The notes beneath the pieces are model-generated. The model was given only the letters and a program-made list of their open reading frames with translations. It was not told the origin of the DNA and searched no databases. The position numbers were made by a program, and so were the translations under genes. From Streptomyces sp. NBC_00663 (GTDB lineage Bacteria > Actinomycetota > Actinomycetes > Streptomycetales > Streptomycetaceae), in NCBI RefSeq assembly GCF_036226885.1, contig NZ_CP109027.1, positions 7,006,001-7,070,000 of the forward strand: a stretch of 64,000 nucleotides of DNA, given 5' to 3'. Shown one piece after another: positions 1 to 9,100 of this stretch. Within the stretch, counting starts at the first letter, position 1; each line of letters begins with the position of its first letter.

Positions 1-1175
1 GCCGGCGGGGAGCCGCAGATCGCCGTACGGGAGGGGCGGGTGTACATCCCGCGCCTGGCCAGGGCGATGGTCCCTGCCGCCGCTACCGCGTCGCCTGCCG
101 TGTGGGATGCCGATGGGTCCGTGCTGATCACCGGCGCGAGCGGGGTACTCGGCCGTCTGGTGGCGCGACACCTGGTCGCCGAACACGGGGTCAGGTGTGT
201 GGTCCTGGCCTCGCGACGCGGGCGGGACGTGTCCGGCGCGGCCGAACTCGAAGCGGAACTGGGCGCGTTGGGTGCCGAGGTGGTGTTCGAGGCGTGTGAC
301 GTGACGGACCGCGAGGCGCTGGCCGGCCTGCTGGCACGGATTCCCGCGCACCGCCCGCTGCGCGGCGTGGTGCACGCGGCGGGTGTCCTGGACGACGGTC
401 TGATCGAGTCGCTTACGCCGGACCGGCTGGACGCCGTGCTGCGGCCGAAGGTCGACGCCGCCGTGCATCTGCACGAGTTGACCCAGGACCTGGGGCTGAC
501 GGCCTTCGTCATGTTCTCCTCCGCGGCCGCCACGTTCGGCGCCGCCGGCCAGGGCAACTACGCCGCGGCCAACATGTTCCTGGACGCCCTGGCGGCGCAC
601 CGGCGGGCACACGGCCTGCCGGCAGTCTCGCTGGCCTGGGGCTTCTGGGCCGAACGCAGTGAGATGACCGGTCACTTGGGCGAGGTCGACATGGCCCGCA
701 TGGCCCGCTTCGGCATGACGCCACTGCCCGCCGACGAGGGACTGGCCCTGTTCGACGCGGCGCACGCGACGGACGAGTTCCTCCTCGTGCCGACCCGTAT
801 GGACGTCGCCGTGCTGCGCACCAACGCGCGGCCCGGGACGGTACCCGCGATCCTGCGGCACCTCATCGGTGCTCCGGCCCGCCGGGTCGTCGAGTCGGCC
901 GCCGCCGACGACGGCGCTCCCGCCCTCGTACGGCGCCTTGCCGGCCTCACGCCGGCCGCGCGCGAGGAGATGCTGCTGGAGCTGGTGGCCGACAGCGTGG
1001 CGGCCGTCCTCGGTCACACGGACGCGGTCGCGTTCGAGCGTGCCTTCAAGGACCTCGGGTTCGACTCGCTCACCGCTGTCGAACTCCGGAACCGCCTGAA
1101 CGCGGCGACCGGCCTGCGACTCTCGGCCACGCTCGTGTTCGACTACCCGACCCCGGCCGCCGCCGCCCGCCACAT
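1..1175 (+). other. PKS module 0 (partial): KR-ACP
   Basis: Only the end of this module is inside the window. The KR has the Rossmann motif TGASGVLG, the LDD motif (HAAGVLDD) of B-type ketoreductases and the catalytic Ser and Tyr (FSSAAATFG, GQGNYAAAN), so it should be active and give the D-configured alcohol. The ACP carries GFDSL with the phosphopantetheine Ser at 1066-1068. The residues just before the KR core (IAVREGRVYIPRLARA) look like the end of the KR structural subdomain of the DH-KR modules further on and unlike module 1, so a DH may lie upstream. That last point is inference. Confidence 0.85.
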
Positions 1176-4100
1176 CGTCGGCGAGTTGCTGGGCCCGGAC
1201 CACGTGGACGGCGAACAGCAGGCCGCCGCCGCCCCGAATCTGGCGACGACGACACCACGGACCGTCCCCGACGACGACCCGATCGCCATCGTGGGCATGG
1301 GCTGCCGCTTCCCCGGCGGCGTACGCACCCCCGAGGAGCTGTGGCAGCTGCTCGCCAACGACGGCGACGCGGTGTCCGGCCTGCCCACCGACCGTGGCTG
1401 GGATCTGGAGGCGCTGTACCACCCGGACCCCGATCACAAGGGCACGGCGTATGCCCGTGAGGGCGGTTTCCTGTATGACGCGGGTGACTTCGATCCGGCG
1501 TTCTTCGGTATTTCGCCGCGTGAGGCGCTGGCGATGGATCCGCAGCAGCGGTTGCTGTTGGAGACGTCGTGGGAGGCGTTGGAGCGGGCGGGTATCGACC
1601 CGGCGTCGGTGCGGGGCAGCCAGACCGGCGTGTTCTGCGGCCTGACCTACCACGACTACGGCGACCTGGTCCATCAGGCGGGGGAGGCCTCCGAGGGCTA
1701 CCTGATGACCGGCAACGCCGGCAGCGTCGCCTCCGGCCGTATCTCGTACACGTTCGGTTTCGAGGGTCCTGCGGTGACGGTGGATACGGCGTGTTCGTCG
1801 TCGCTGGTCGCCCTGCACTGGGCGGCTCAGGCGCTGCGCCAGGGCGAGTGCACGCTCGCTCTCGCCGGCGGGGCGACGGTCATGGCCAGCCCGGTCGCCT
1901 TCGTGGAGTTCAGCCGTCAGCGGGGCCTCGCCCCCGACGGCCGTTGCAAGGCGTTCGCGGCGGGTGCGGACGGCACCGGCTGGGCCGAGGGCGTCGGCAT
2001 GTTGCTGCTGGAGCGTCTGTCCGACGCGCGCCGCAACGGGCACCCCGTCCTGGCGGTGGTCCGGGGCTCCGCCCTGAACCAGGACGGTGCGAGTAACGGC
2101 CTGTCGGCGCCGAATGGTCCCTCCCAGCAGCGGGTGATCCGTGCCGCGCTGGCGAGTGCCGGCCTCTCCGCCGACCAGGTGGACGCTGTGGAGGCGCACG
2201 GTACGGGTACGAAGCTGGGTGATCCGATCGAGGCGCAGGCGCTGCTGGCGACGTATGGCCAGGACCGGCCGGAGGACCAGCCGCTGCTGTTGGGCTCGGT
2301 GAAGTCGAACATCGGGCATACGCAGGCCGCCGCCGGTGTCGCCGGAATCATGAAGATGGTGATGGCGATGCGGCACGGTGTGCTGCCGCGGACGCTGCAC
2401 GTCGACGAGCCGTCGCCGCATGTGGACTGGTCGGCGGGTGCTGTTGAGCTGGTGACGGAGTCGGTGGCGTGGCCGGAGAGTGGTCGGCCTCGGCGTGCGG
2501 GTGTGTCGTCGTTCGGCATTAGTGGGACGAACGCGCATGTGATTTTGGAGCAGGCTCCGGTCTCGAGCGAGGTTGAGCGTTCGGAGAGTGTGGCGCCGGT
2601 GGTGGTGCCGTGGGTGGTGTCGGGGAAGTCCGAGGCTGCGTTGCGGGGGCAGGCGGAGCGGTTGGCTGCGTCTGTGGGTGGTTTGTCGCCGGTGGATGTC
2701 GGGTTCTCACTGGTGGCGGGCCGGTCGGTGTTTGAGCACCGGGCGGTGGTCCTGGACGGTCTGCCTGGTGTGGAGGCTCTTGCCGAGGGCCGTGAGACCC
2801 CGGGTGTGGTGCGGGGGCAGGTCGTCCCGGGCAAGCTGGCGGTGCTGTTCTCCGGGCAGGGCAGTCAGCGGGTGGGGATGGGCCGGGAGTTGTATGAGGC
2901 TTTCCCTGTCTTCGCCGAGGCTTTCGACGAGGTGTGTGCGCAGTTCGACGGTCTGCTGGGCAGGTCGTTGCGTGAGGTCGTCTTTGGGGACGGCGATGCG
3001 CTGGATGCGACGGGGTTCACGCAGTGTGGCCTGTTCGCTGTGGAGGTGGCGCTTTTCCGTCTGGTGTCGTCGTGGGGTGTGACGCCGGATGTGGTGGGTG
3101 GGCATTCGATCGGTGAGATCGCTGCCGCGTTCGTGGCGGGGGTGTGGTCGCTTGAGGATGCGTGTGTGCTGGTGGCGGCGCGTGGCCGGTTGATGCAGGC
3201 GTTGCCGTCCGGCGGCGTGATGGTGTCAGTGAGGGCCGCGGAGACGGAGGTCCTTCCGCTGCTTGAGGGCCTGGACGAAGTCGGCGTGGCTGCGGTCAAC
3301 GGGCCGTCGTCGGTGGTGGTTTCGGGTGCTGAGGCCGCGGTGACGGCTGTCGTGGAGCGGCTGGAGCGGCAGGGTGTGAAGACGCGTCGGCTGCGGGTGT
3401 CGCATGCGTTCCACTCGCCGTTGATGGAGCCGATGCTGGACGAGTTCCGGGAGATCGTCGGCCGGTTGACGTACTCGGTTCCGCGGATCCCCGTGGTGTC
3501 GAATCTGACGGGTGAGCTTGTCGCGGACGAGGTGTGTGATCCGGGGTATTGGGTGCGGCATGTGCGGGAGGCGGTGCGTTTCGCCGACGGCGTCTCCCGC
3601 CTCACCGCTGTGGGCGTGACGGCCTGCCTGGAGCTGGGTCCGGACGGGGTGTTGTCGGGTATGGGGCAGGACAGTGCCCCGGAGTTGTTGTTCGCGCCGG
3701 TACTGCGCAAGGACCGCAGCGAAGCAAGTGCTGTGCTGGAGGCGCTGGCTGGGGTCTATGTCCAGGGCCATGGCGTGGACTGGGCCGCCTATCTTGCGCC
3801 TTTCGGTCCGCGTCGGGTGGAGCTGCCGACGTATGCCTTTCAGCGGGAGCGGTTTTGGGTTGAGCTGGGTCGGCCTGAGTCGGGGGCGTCGTCGGTGGTG
3901 CGGGACGCGGAGGGTTCCGGGTTCTGGGAGGCGGTGGAGCGTGGGGATGCGTCGGAGGTGGCGGGTCTGCTGGCGTTGCCGGGGGATGAGTCGCTGAGGG
4001 TGGTGTTGCCGGCGTTGTCGGCTTGGCGTCGGCGGGATCGTGAGCGGTCGGTTGTGGAGGGCTGGCGTTATCGGGTGGCGTGGTCGCCGCTGGCTGGGGC

Positions 4101-6060
4101 TTCGGGTGTGTTGTCGGGGGTGTGGCTGGTGGTGGTGCCGGCCGGGCTGGCCGGGGACGGATGGGTTGAGGCGTGTGTGGCGGGTCTGGCGCGTGGTGGT
4201 GCCCGGCCGGTGGTGCTGGAGCTCGGTGGGGAGCAGTCCGGTCGTGAGGTGATTGCCGAGCGGCTGCGTGACGTACTGGCTGGTGAGGCTGGGGTTGCGG
4301 GTGTGGTGTCGCTGCTCGCGCTGGCGTCCGGCCGTCATGCGGTGTTCGACTCTGTGCCGGTCGGGGTGGCGTTGACGTTGGGGCTGGTGCAGGCCCTGGG
4401 TGATGCGGGTGTTGAGGCTCCGTTGTGGTGTGTGACCCGGGGTGCGGTCGCGGTGACCGGTTCGGAACGGGTGGCGGACCTCGACCAGGCCCAGGTATGG
4501 GGTCTCGGCCGTGTTGCGGCCACCGAGGGCATTGGCCGCTGGGGTGGCTTGGTCGACCTTCCTGAGGTGCTGGATGCCCGGTTGGTGGGGCGTCTGGCCG
4601 GTGTGCTCGCCTCAGCTGAGGGCGAGGGTGAGGTCGCGGTTCGGGCTGCTGGTGTGTTCGGTCGGCGTGTGGTGCGGGCTGGTTCGGGTGCTGGTGGTGG
4701 TTCCTGGCGGGTGTCGGGGACGGTGCTGGTGACGGGTGGTACGGGTGGTGTGGGTCGGCATGTAGCGCGGTGGCTGGCGGGTGCGGGGGCGGAGCATGTG
4801 CTGCTGGTCTCGCGTCGTGGTCCCGCGGCCGGGGGTGTGGAGGAGTTGCGGGCTGAGATAGCCGGGTTGGGGGCGCGGCTGTCGGTGGTGGCGTGTGATG
4901 TCGGTGACCGTGATGCGGTGGCAGCGCTCCTGCGTGATGTTCCTTCTGAGGTGCCGTTGACGGCGGTGGTGCATGCGGCTGGTGTGCTGGATGACGGTGT
5001 GCTGGACGGGTTGTCGGTGGAGCGGTTTGAGGGGGTGTTGCGGGCGAAGGCGGAGGGTGCCCGGCATCTGCATGAGCTGACGCGGGATCTGGGGTTGTCG
5101 GCGTTTGTGTTGTTCTCGTCGTTCTCCGCGACGGTGGGTGGTGCTGGGCAGGGCAACTATGCGGCGGCGAACGCGTATTTGGATGCGTTGGCGGAGGTGC
5201 GGCGGGCTGAGGGGTTGCCGGCGACCTCGATCGCGTGGGGCCCCTGGGCAGAAGACGGCATGGCGGCACAGAACAGCCTTGTCAGTGGCCGCATGGAGCG
5301 GTTCGGTCTGCCGCCCATGGCGCCCGAACTGGCCGTCAAGGCGATGGAGCAGGCGCTCAGTGGCTCCGAGACCTGCCCGGTGATCACCGACGTCGACTGG
5401 TCGCGGTTCGCCAAGGAGCTGAGCGGTTCCCGTACCAGCGTGCTTTTCGGTGAGATCGCCGAAGTGAAGCAGCTGCACCAGACCGTTGACGGCTCCATGG
5501 AAGACGGCCGACCCGCCGAGCGGACATCGCCGCTCGCGGAGACCCTGGTCGCCCTTCCGGTAGCCGAACGCGAGTCGTTGCTGCTGGACCTGATCCGCAA
5601 GCACGTCGCTACGGTGCTCGGATACGCCGCCCAGACAGGGATCGACGCCGAGCGAGGCTTCTTCGAGATGGGCCTCGACTCACTTACCGCCGTGGAGCTG
5701 CGGAACCGTCTGAACACGGCCACCGGCCTGCGGTTGCGGCCCACGACCCTGTTCGACTACGCCTCTCCCAATGCGCTCGCCCGCCACCTCCTGGCAGAGC
5801 TGGCCCCGGACGAGGCCGCGCCGGAGAACGTGCTGCCCGCGGAGATCGACCATCTTGAGACCGTTCTCGCCGCGCTGCCGGACGACGACATCGCCCGCAC
5901 CAAGGCGGTGATCCGACTCCAGTCCATGTTGGCGAAGTTGAACCAGGCCGGTGCCGCCTCCAGCGGGGGCAGGGAACCGAACGTGACGGAAAACGATCTT
6001 GAAGATGTGTCGGTCGACGAGCTCTTCGACGTCATCGACCGAGAACTCGGGGATTCCTGA
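1..6060 (+). CDS. Type I modular polyketide synthase, 5'-truncated (module 0 KR-ACP end, then KS-AT-KR-ACP)
   Basis: The reading frame is open from base 1, so the gene begins upstream; 2019 residues are visible. Domain order is KR (about 100-660), ACP (about 940-1175, Ser codon 1066), KS (about 1279-2550, Cys codon 1792), AT (about 2830-3700, GHSIG Ser codon 3106), KR (about 4700-5250) and ACP (about 5550-5800, Ser codon 5680). A C-terminal docking region (about 5830-6060) is helical and acidic. There is no DH or ER in the complete module, so it should add a malonyl unit and leave a beta-hydroxyl. The C-terminus should dock on the N-terminal coiled coil of the next PKS. Domain assignment is secure; the upstream half of module 0 is not visible. 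It is transcribed with the next PKS, 44 nt or less downstream. Confidence 0.97.
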   Translation, partial: AGGEPQIAVREGRVYIPRLARAMVPAAATASPAVWDADGSVLITGASGVLGRLVARHLVAEHGVRCVVLASRRGRDVSGAAELEAELGALGAEVVFEACDVTDREALAGLLARIPAHRPLRGVVHAAGVLDDGLIESLTPDRLDAVLRPKVDAAVHLHELTQDLGLTAFVMFSSAAATFGAAGQGNYAAANMFLDALAAHRRAHGLPAVSLAWGFWAERSEMTGHLGEVDMARMARFGMTPLPADEGLALFDAAHATDEFLLVPTRMDVAVLRTNARPGTVPAILRHLIGAPARRVVESAAADDGAPALVRRLAGLTPAAREEMLLELVADSVAAVLGHTDAVAFERAFKDLGFDSLTAVELRNRLNAATGLRLSATLVFDYPTPAAAARHIVGELLGPDHVDGEQQAAAAPNLATTTPRTVPDDDPIAIVGMGCRFPGGVRTPEELWQLLANDGDAVSGLPTDRGWDLEALYHPDPDHKGTAYAREGGFLYDAGDFDPAFFGISPREALAMDPQQRLLLETSWEALERAGIDPASVRGSQTGVFCGLTYHDYGDLVHQAGEASEGYLMTGNAGSVASGRISYTFGFEGPAVTVDTACSSSLVALHWAAQALRQGECTLALAGGATVMASPVAFVEFSRQRGLAPDGRCKAFAAGADGTGWAEGVGMLLLERLSDARRNGHPVLAVVRGSALNQDGASNGLSAPNGPSQQRVIRAALASAGLSADQVDAVEAHGTGTKLGDPIEAQALLATYGQDRPEDQPLLLGSVKSNIGHTQAAAGVAGIMKMVMAMRHGVLPRTLHVDEPSPHVDWSAGAVELVTESVAWPESGRPRRAGVSSFGISGTNAHVILEQAPVSSEVERSESVAPVVVPWVVSGKSEAALRGQAERLAASVGGLSPVDVGFSLVAGRSVFEHRAVVLDGLPGVEALAEGRETPGVVRGQVVPGKLAVLFSGQGSQRVGMGRELYEAFPVFAEAFDEVCAQFDGLLGRSLREVVFGDGDALDATGFTQCGLFAVEVALFRLVSSWGVTPDVVGGHSIGEIAAAFVAGVWSLEDACVLVAARGRLMQALPSGGVMVSVRAAETEVLPLLEGLDEVGVAAVNGPSSVVVSGAEAAVTAVVERLERQGVKTRRLRVSHAFHSPLMEPMLDEFREIVGRLTYSVPRIPVVSNLTGELVADEVCDPGYWVRHVREAVRFADGVSRLTAVGVTACLELGPDGVLSGMGQDSAPELLFAPVLRKDRSEASAVLEALAGVYVQGHGVDWAAYLAPFGPRRVELPTYAFQRERFWVELGRPESGASSVVRDAEGSGFWEAVERGDASEVAGLLALPGDESLRVVLPALSAWRRRDRERSVVEGWRYRVAWSPLAGASGVLSGVWLVVVPAGLAGDGWVEACVAGLARGGARPVVLELGGEQSGREVIAERLRDVLAGEAGVAGVVSLLALASGRHAVFDSVPVGVALTLGLVQALGDAGVEAPLWCVTRGAVAVTGSERVADLDQAQVWGLGRVAATEGIGRWGGLVDLPEVLDARLVGRLAGVLASAEGEGEVAVRAAGVFGRRVVRAGSGAGGGSWRVSGTVLVTGGTGGVGRHVARWLAGAGAEHVLLVSRRGPAAGGVEELRAEIAGLGARLSVVACDVGDRDAVAALLRDVPSEVPLTAVVHAAGVLDDGVLDGLSVERFEGVLRAKAEGARHLHELTRDLGLSAFVLFSSFSATVGGAGQGNYAAANAYLDALAEVRRAEGLPATSIAWGPWAEDGMAAQNSLVSGRMERFGLPPMAPELAVKAMEQALSGSETCPVITDVDWSRFAKELSGSRTSVLFGEIAEVKQLHQTVDGSMEDGRPAERTSPLAETLVALPVAERESLLLDLIRKHVATVLGYAAQTGIDAERGFFEMGLDSLTAVELRNRLNTATGLRLRPTTLFDYASPNALARHLLAELAPDEAAPENVLPAEIDHLETVLAALPDDDIARTKAVIRLQSMLAKLNQAGAASSGGREPNVTENDLEDVSVDELFDVIDRELGDS
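1453..1631 (+). repeat. KS N-terminal block, copy 1 (module 1)
   Basis: This 179-bp block within the KS repeats at 11715-11893 (module 3) and 22857-23035 (module 5) with equal length and very few mismatches by eye. It encodes the segment from AREGGFLYDAGDFD to RGSQTGV. KS domains of the methylmalonyl modules 2, 4 and 6 encode the same region mostly with different synonymous codons. Confidence 0.85.
2596..3852 (+). repeat. Malonyl-AT cassette, copy 1 (module 1)
   Basis: This 1257-bp block encodes the KS-AT linker and the malonyl AT up to the YAFQRER motif. Counterparts are at 12855-14114 (module 3, 1260 bp) and 23985-25241 (module 5, 1257 bp). The GHSIG region and the HAFH region are the same base for base over long stretches, with TTG, GTT and GGT codons uncommon in the flanking DH and KR segments. 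Confidence 0.88.
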
Positions 6061-6104
6061 GAATGATCAAGAACCATGCGGAGTCCGCGAGGGGGCAGGG
6101 CCAA

Positions 6105-9100
6105 GTGTCGAACGAAGAGAAGCTCGTTGAGTATCTGAAGCGGGTCATGGCCGACCTGCGTCAGACACAGCGCCGCCTTCGCGATGTCGAGGACAAGTCG
6201 CAGGAGCCCATCGCGATCGTCGGGATGAGCTGTCGCTTCCCCGGAGGCGTCCAGTCCCCGGAACAGCTGTGGGAACTGCTCGCCGACGGCGGCGACGCCG
6301 TGGCCCGGTTCCCGGACGACCGCGGCTGGGACCTCGGTGCCCTGTACGACCCGGACCCGGACCGGGCCGGCACCTCGTACGTGAAGGAAGGCGCCTTCCT
6401 GTCCGACGCGGGCGCCTTCGACCCGGCGTTCTTCGGCATCTCGCCGCGTGAGGCGCTGGCGATGGACCCGCAGCAGCGCCTGCTGCTGGAGACCAGCTGG
6501 GAGGCGATGGAGCGGGCCGGCGTCGCACCGGCGTCGTTGCGCGGTGCCAAGGCAGGCGTCTTCGTGGGCACCAACGGCCAGGACTACATCGAGGCCCTGC
6601 GCCAGGCCCCCAAGGGCGTCGAGGGCTACCTGGCCACGAGCGTCGCGGCCAGTGTGATGTCCGGCCGGCTCTCGTACACCTTCGGTTTCGAGGGCCCCGC
6701 CGTGACGGTGGACACGGCGTGCTCGTCGTCGCTGGTCGCCCTGCATCTGGCCGTGCAGGCCCTGCGCCAGGGCGAGTGCTCGGTCGCCTTCGCCGGCGGC
6801 GTCACGGTGATGACGACTCCCGGACTGTTCGTGGAGTTCAGCCGTCAGCGCGGCCTCGCCCCCGACGGCCGCTGCAAGGCGTTCGCGGCCGGCGCGGACG
6901 GCACCGGGTGGGGCGAGGGCGTGGGCATGCTCCTGCTGGAGCGTCTGTCCGACGCGCAGCACAACGGGCACCCCGTACTCGCCGTGATCCGGGGCTCTGC
7001 CGTCAACCAGGACGGCAGCAGCAGCGGCCTGACCGTACCCAACGGCATCTCCCAGCAGAGGGTGATTCTCCAGGCGCTGGCGAACGCCCGTTTGTCCTCG
7101 GCGGAGATCGACGCCGTCGAGGCGCACGGGACAGGTACGACGCTCGGTGACCCGATCGAGGCGCAGGCGCTGCTGACCGCGTACGGCCAGGACCGCCCCG
7201 ACGGTCGGCCGCTGCGACTCGGCTCCATCAAGTCGAACATCGGGCACACCCAGGCGGCTGCGGGTGTCGCCGGTGTGATGAAGATGGTGCTGGCGATGAA
7301 GCACGGTGTGCTGCCGCAGACCCTGCATGTCGATGAGCCGTCGCGCCAAGTGGACTGGTCGGCGGGGGCTGTTGAGCTGCTGACCGAAACCATGCCGTGG
7401 CCGGAGACCGAGGAACCCCGCCGGGCCGGCGTGTCGGCGTTCGGCGTCAGTGGCACCAACGCGCACGTGATCCTGGAGCAGGCTCCGGTTCCGGTTCCGG
7501 AGGAGGAGCCTGCGGAGAGTGTGCCGCCGGTGGTGGCGCCGTGGGTGCTGTCGGGTAAGTCCGAGGCCGCGCTGCGGGCTCAGGCGGAGCGGCTGGCCGC
7601 TCATGCGCGCCGCGATGTTTCGGCGAGCGATGTCGGGTTCTCGCTGGTGGCGGGCCGGTCGGTGTTTGAGCATCGGGCGGTGGTCCTGGACGGTCTGCCT
7701 GGTGTGGAGGCTCTTGCCGAGGGCCGTGAGGCTGTGGGTGTGGTGCGGGGGAGTGCGGGGGGTGCGGATGGCCGTGCCGTGTTCGTGTTCCCGGGTCAGG
7801 GGTCGCAGTGGCTGGGGATGGCGGCTGAACTGCTGGATTCCTCCCCGGTGTTCGCTGAGCGGATCGGTGAGTGTGCGGTTGCGTTGGCGCCGTTCGTGGA
7901 CTGGTCGCTGACCGACATCCTCCGCGACACCGACAGCGAGGCCTGGTTGGAGCAGGTCGATGTGGTGCAGCCGGTGCTGTGGGCGGTGATGGTCTCGCTG
8001 GCTGAGGTGTGGCGCTCGTACGGCGTGGAGCCGGCTGCGGTGATCGGTCATTCGCAGGGTGAGATAGCCGCTGCCGCTGTCGCTGGTGCGCTGTCGCTTG
8101 AGGATGCGGCGAAGGTGGTGGCCTTGCGTAGTAAGGCCATTCGGGCGCTGTCCGGGCGTGGCGGGATGGTGTCGGTCTCCCTCGGTATCGAAGCCGTACA
8201 GGAGCGGCTGACCGCCTGGGATGGTCGTCTGGCGGTGGCGGCGGTCAACGGCCCGGCCATGGTGGTCGTTTCGGGTGACGCGGACGCGTTGGACGAGTTG
8301 CTGGCCGCCTGTGAGGCGGACGGTGTCCGGGCCCGTCGTATCGCCGTGGACTACGCCTCGCACTGCGCGCATGTGGAGGAGATCGAGGACGTACTGCTCC
8401 GGGAGCTGGCAGGGATCACTCCCCGGGCGGCGCAGGTCCCCTTCTACTCGACCGTCACCGCCGAGGTGCTGGACACCACAGCTCTGGACGCGGGCTACTG
8501 GTATCGCAATCTGCGCCAGACGGTGCGTTTCGCCGACACGGTGCGCGCGCTGTTGGATGACGGTTTCCGGTTGTTCGTCGAGTCGAGTGCGCATCCGGTG
8601 CTGACGATGGGTGTCGAGCAGACTGCCGAGGCTCACGTCAACTCGCCTGTGACCGCGGTGGGTTCGCTGCGCCGTGACGAGGGTGGTCTGGAGCGGTTCC
8701 TGACCTCGGCTGCCGAGGCGTTCGTGGGCGGCGCGTCCGTCGACTGGGCCGGCCTGTTCGACGGCACGGGTGCCCGCCGCATCGACCTGCCCACCTACGC
8801 CTTCCAGCACCAGCACTACTGGCTGAAGTCGCCGGATTCCCGCGTCGGTGACGTAGCGGCCGTCGGTCTCGGGGCCGCGGATCACCCGTTGTTGGGGGCG
8901 GTGGTGTCGCTGGCGGATGCGAACGGGCTTGTGCTGACAGGCCGGTTGTCGTCGGCGGCCCAGCCCTGGCTGGTCGACCACCAGGTGCTGGGCAGGGTGG
9001 TGGTTCCGGGGACGGCGTTCGTGGAGCTGGCGCTGCGCGCGGCGGACGCGGCCGGGTGCCGGACGCTGGAGGAGCTGACGCTCCAGACGCCGTTGGTGCT

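Larger units (their letters stand above)
1279..5800 (+). other. PKS module 1: KS-AT(malonyl)-KR-ACP
   Basis: The KS has TACSSSL (Cys 1792-1794), EAHGTGT and NIGHTQ, the complete catalytic triad. The AT has GHSIG and the HAFH motif (from about 3403), the known signature of malonyl-CoA specificity. No HxxxGxxxxP dehydratase motif occurs between AT and KR. The KR keeps TGGTGGVG, LDD and GQGNYAAAN, so it is predicted to be an active B-type reductase. Its structural subdomain (starting FWEAVERGDASEV) differs from every other KR here and uses many TTG and GGT codons up to about 5235, where GC3 rises abruptly. This looks like a KR segment of different origin. Confidence 0.92.
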
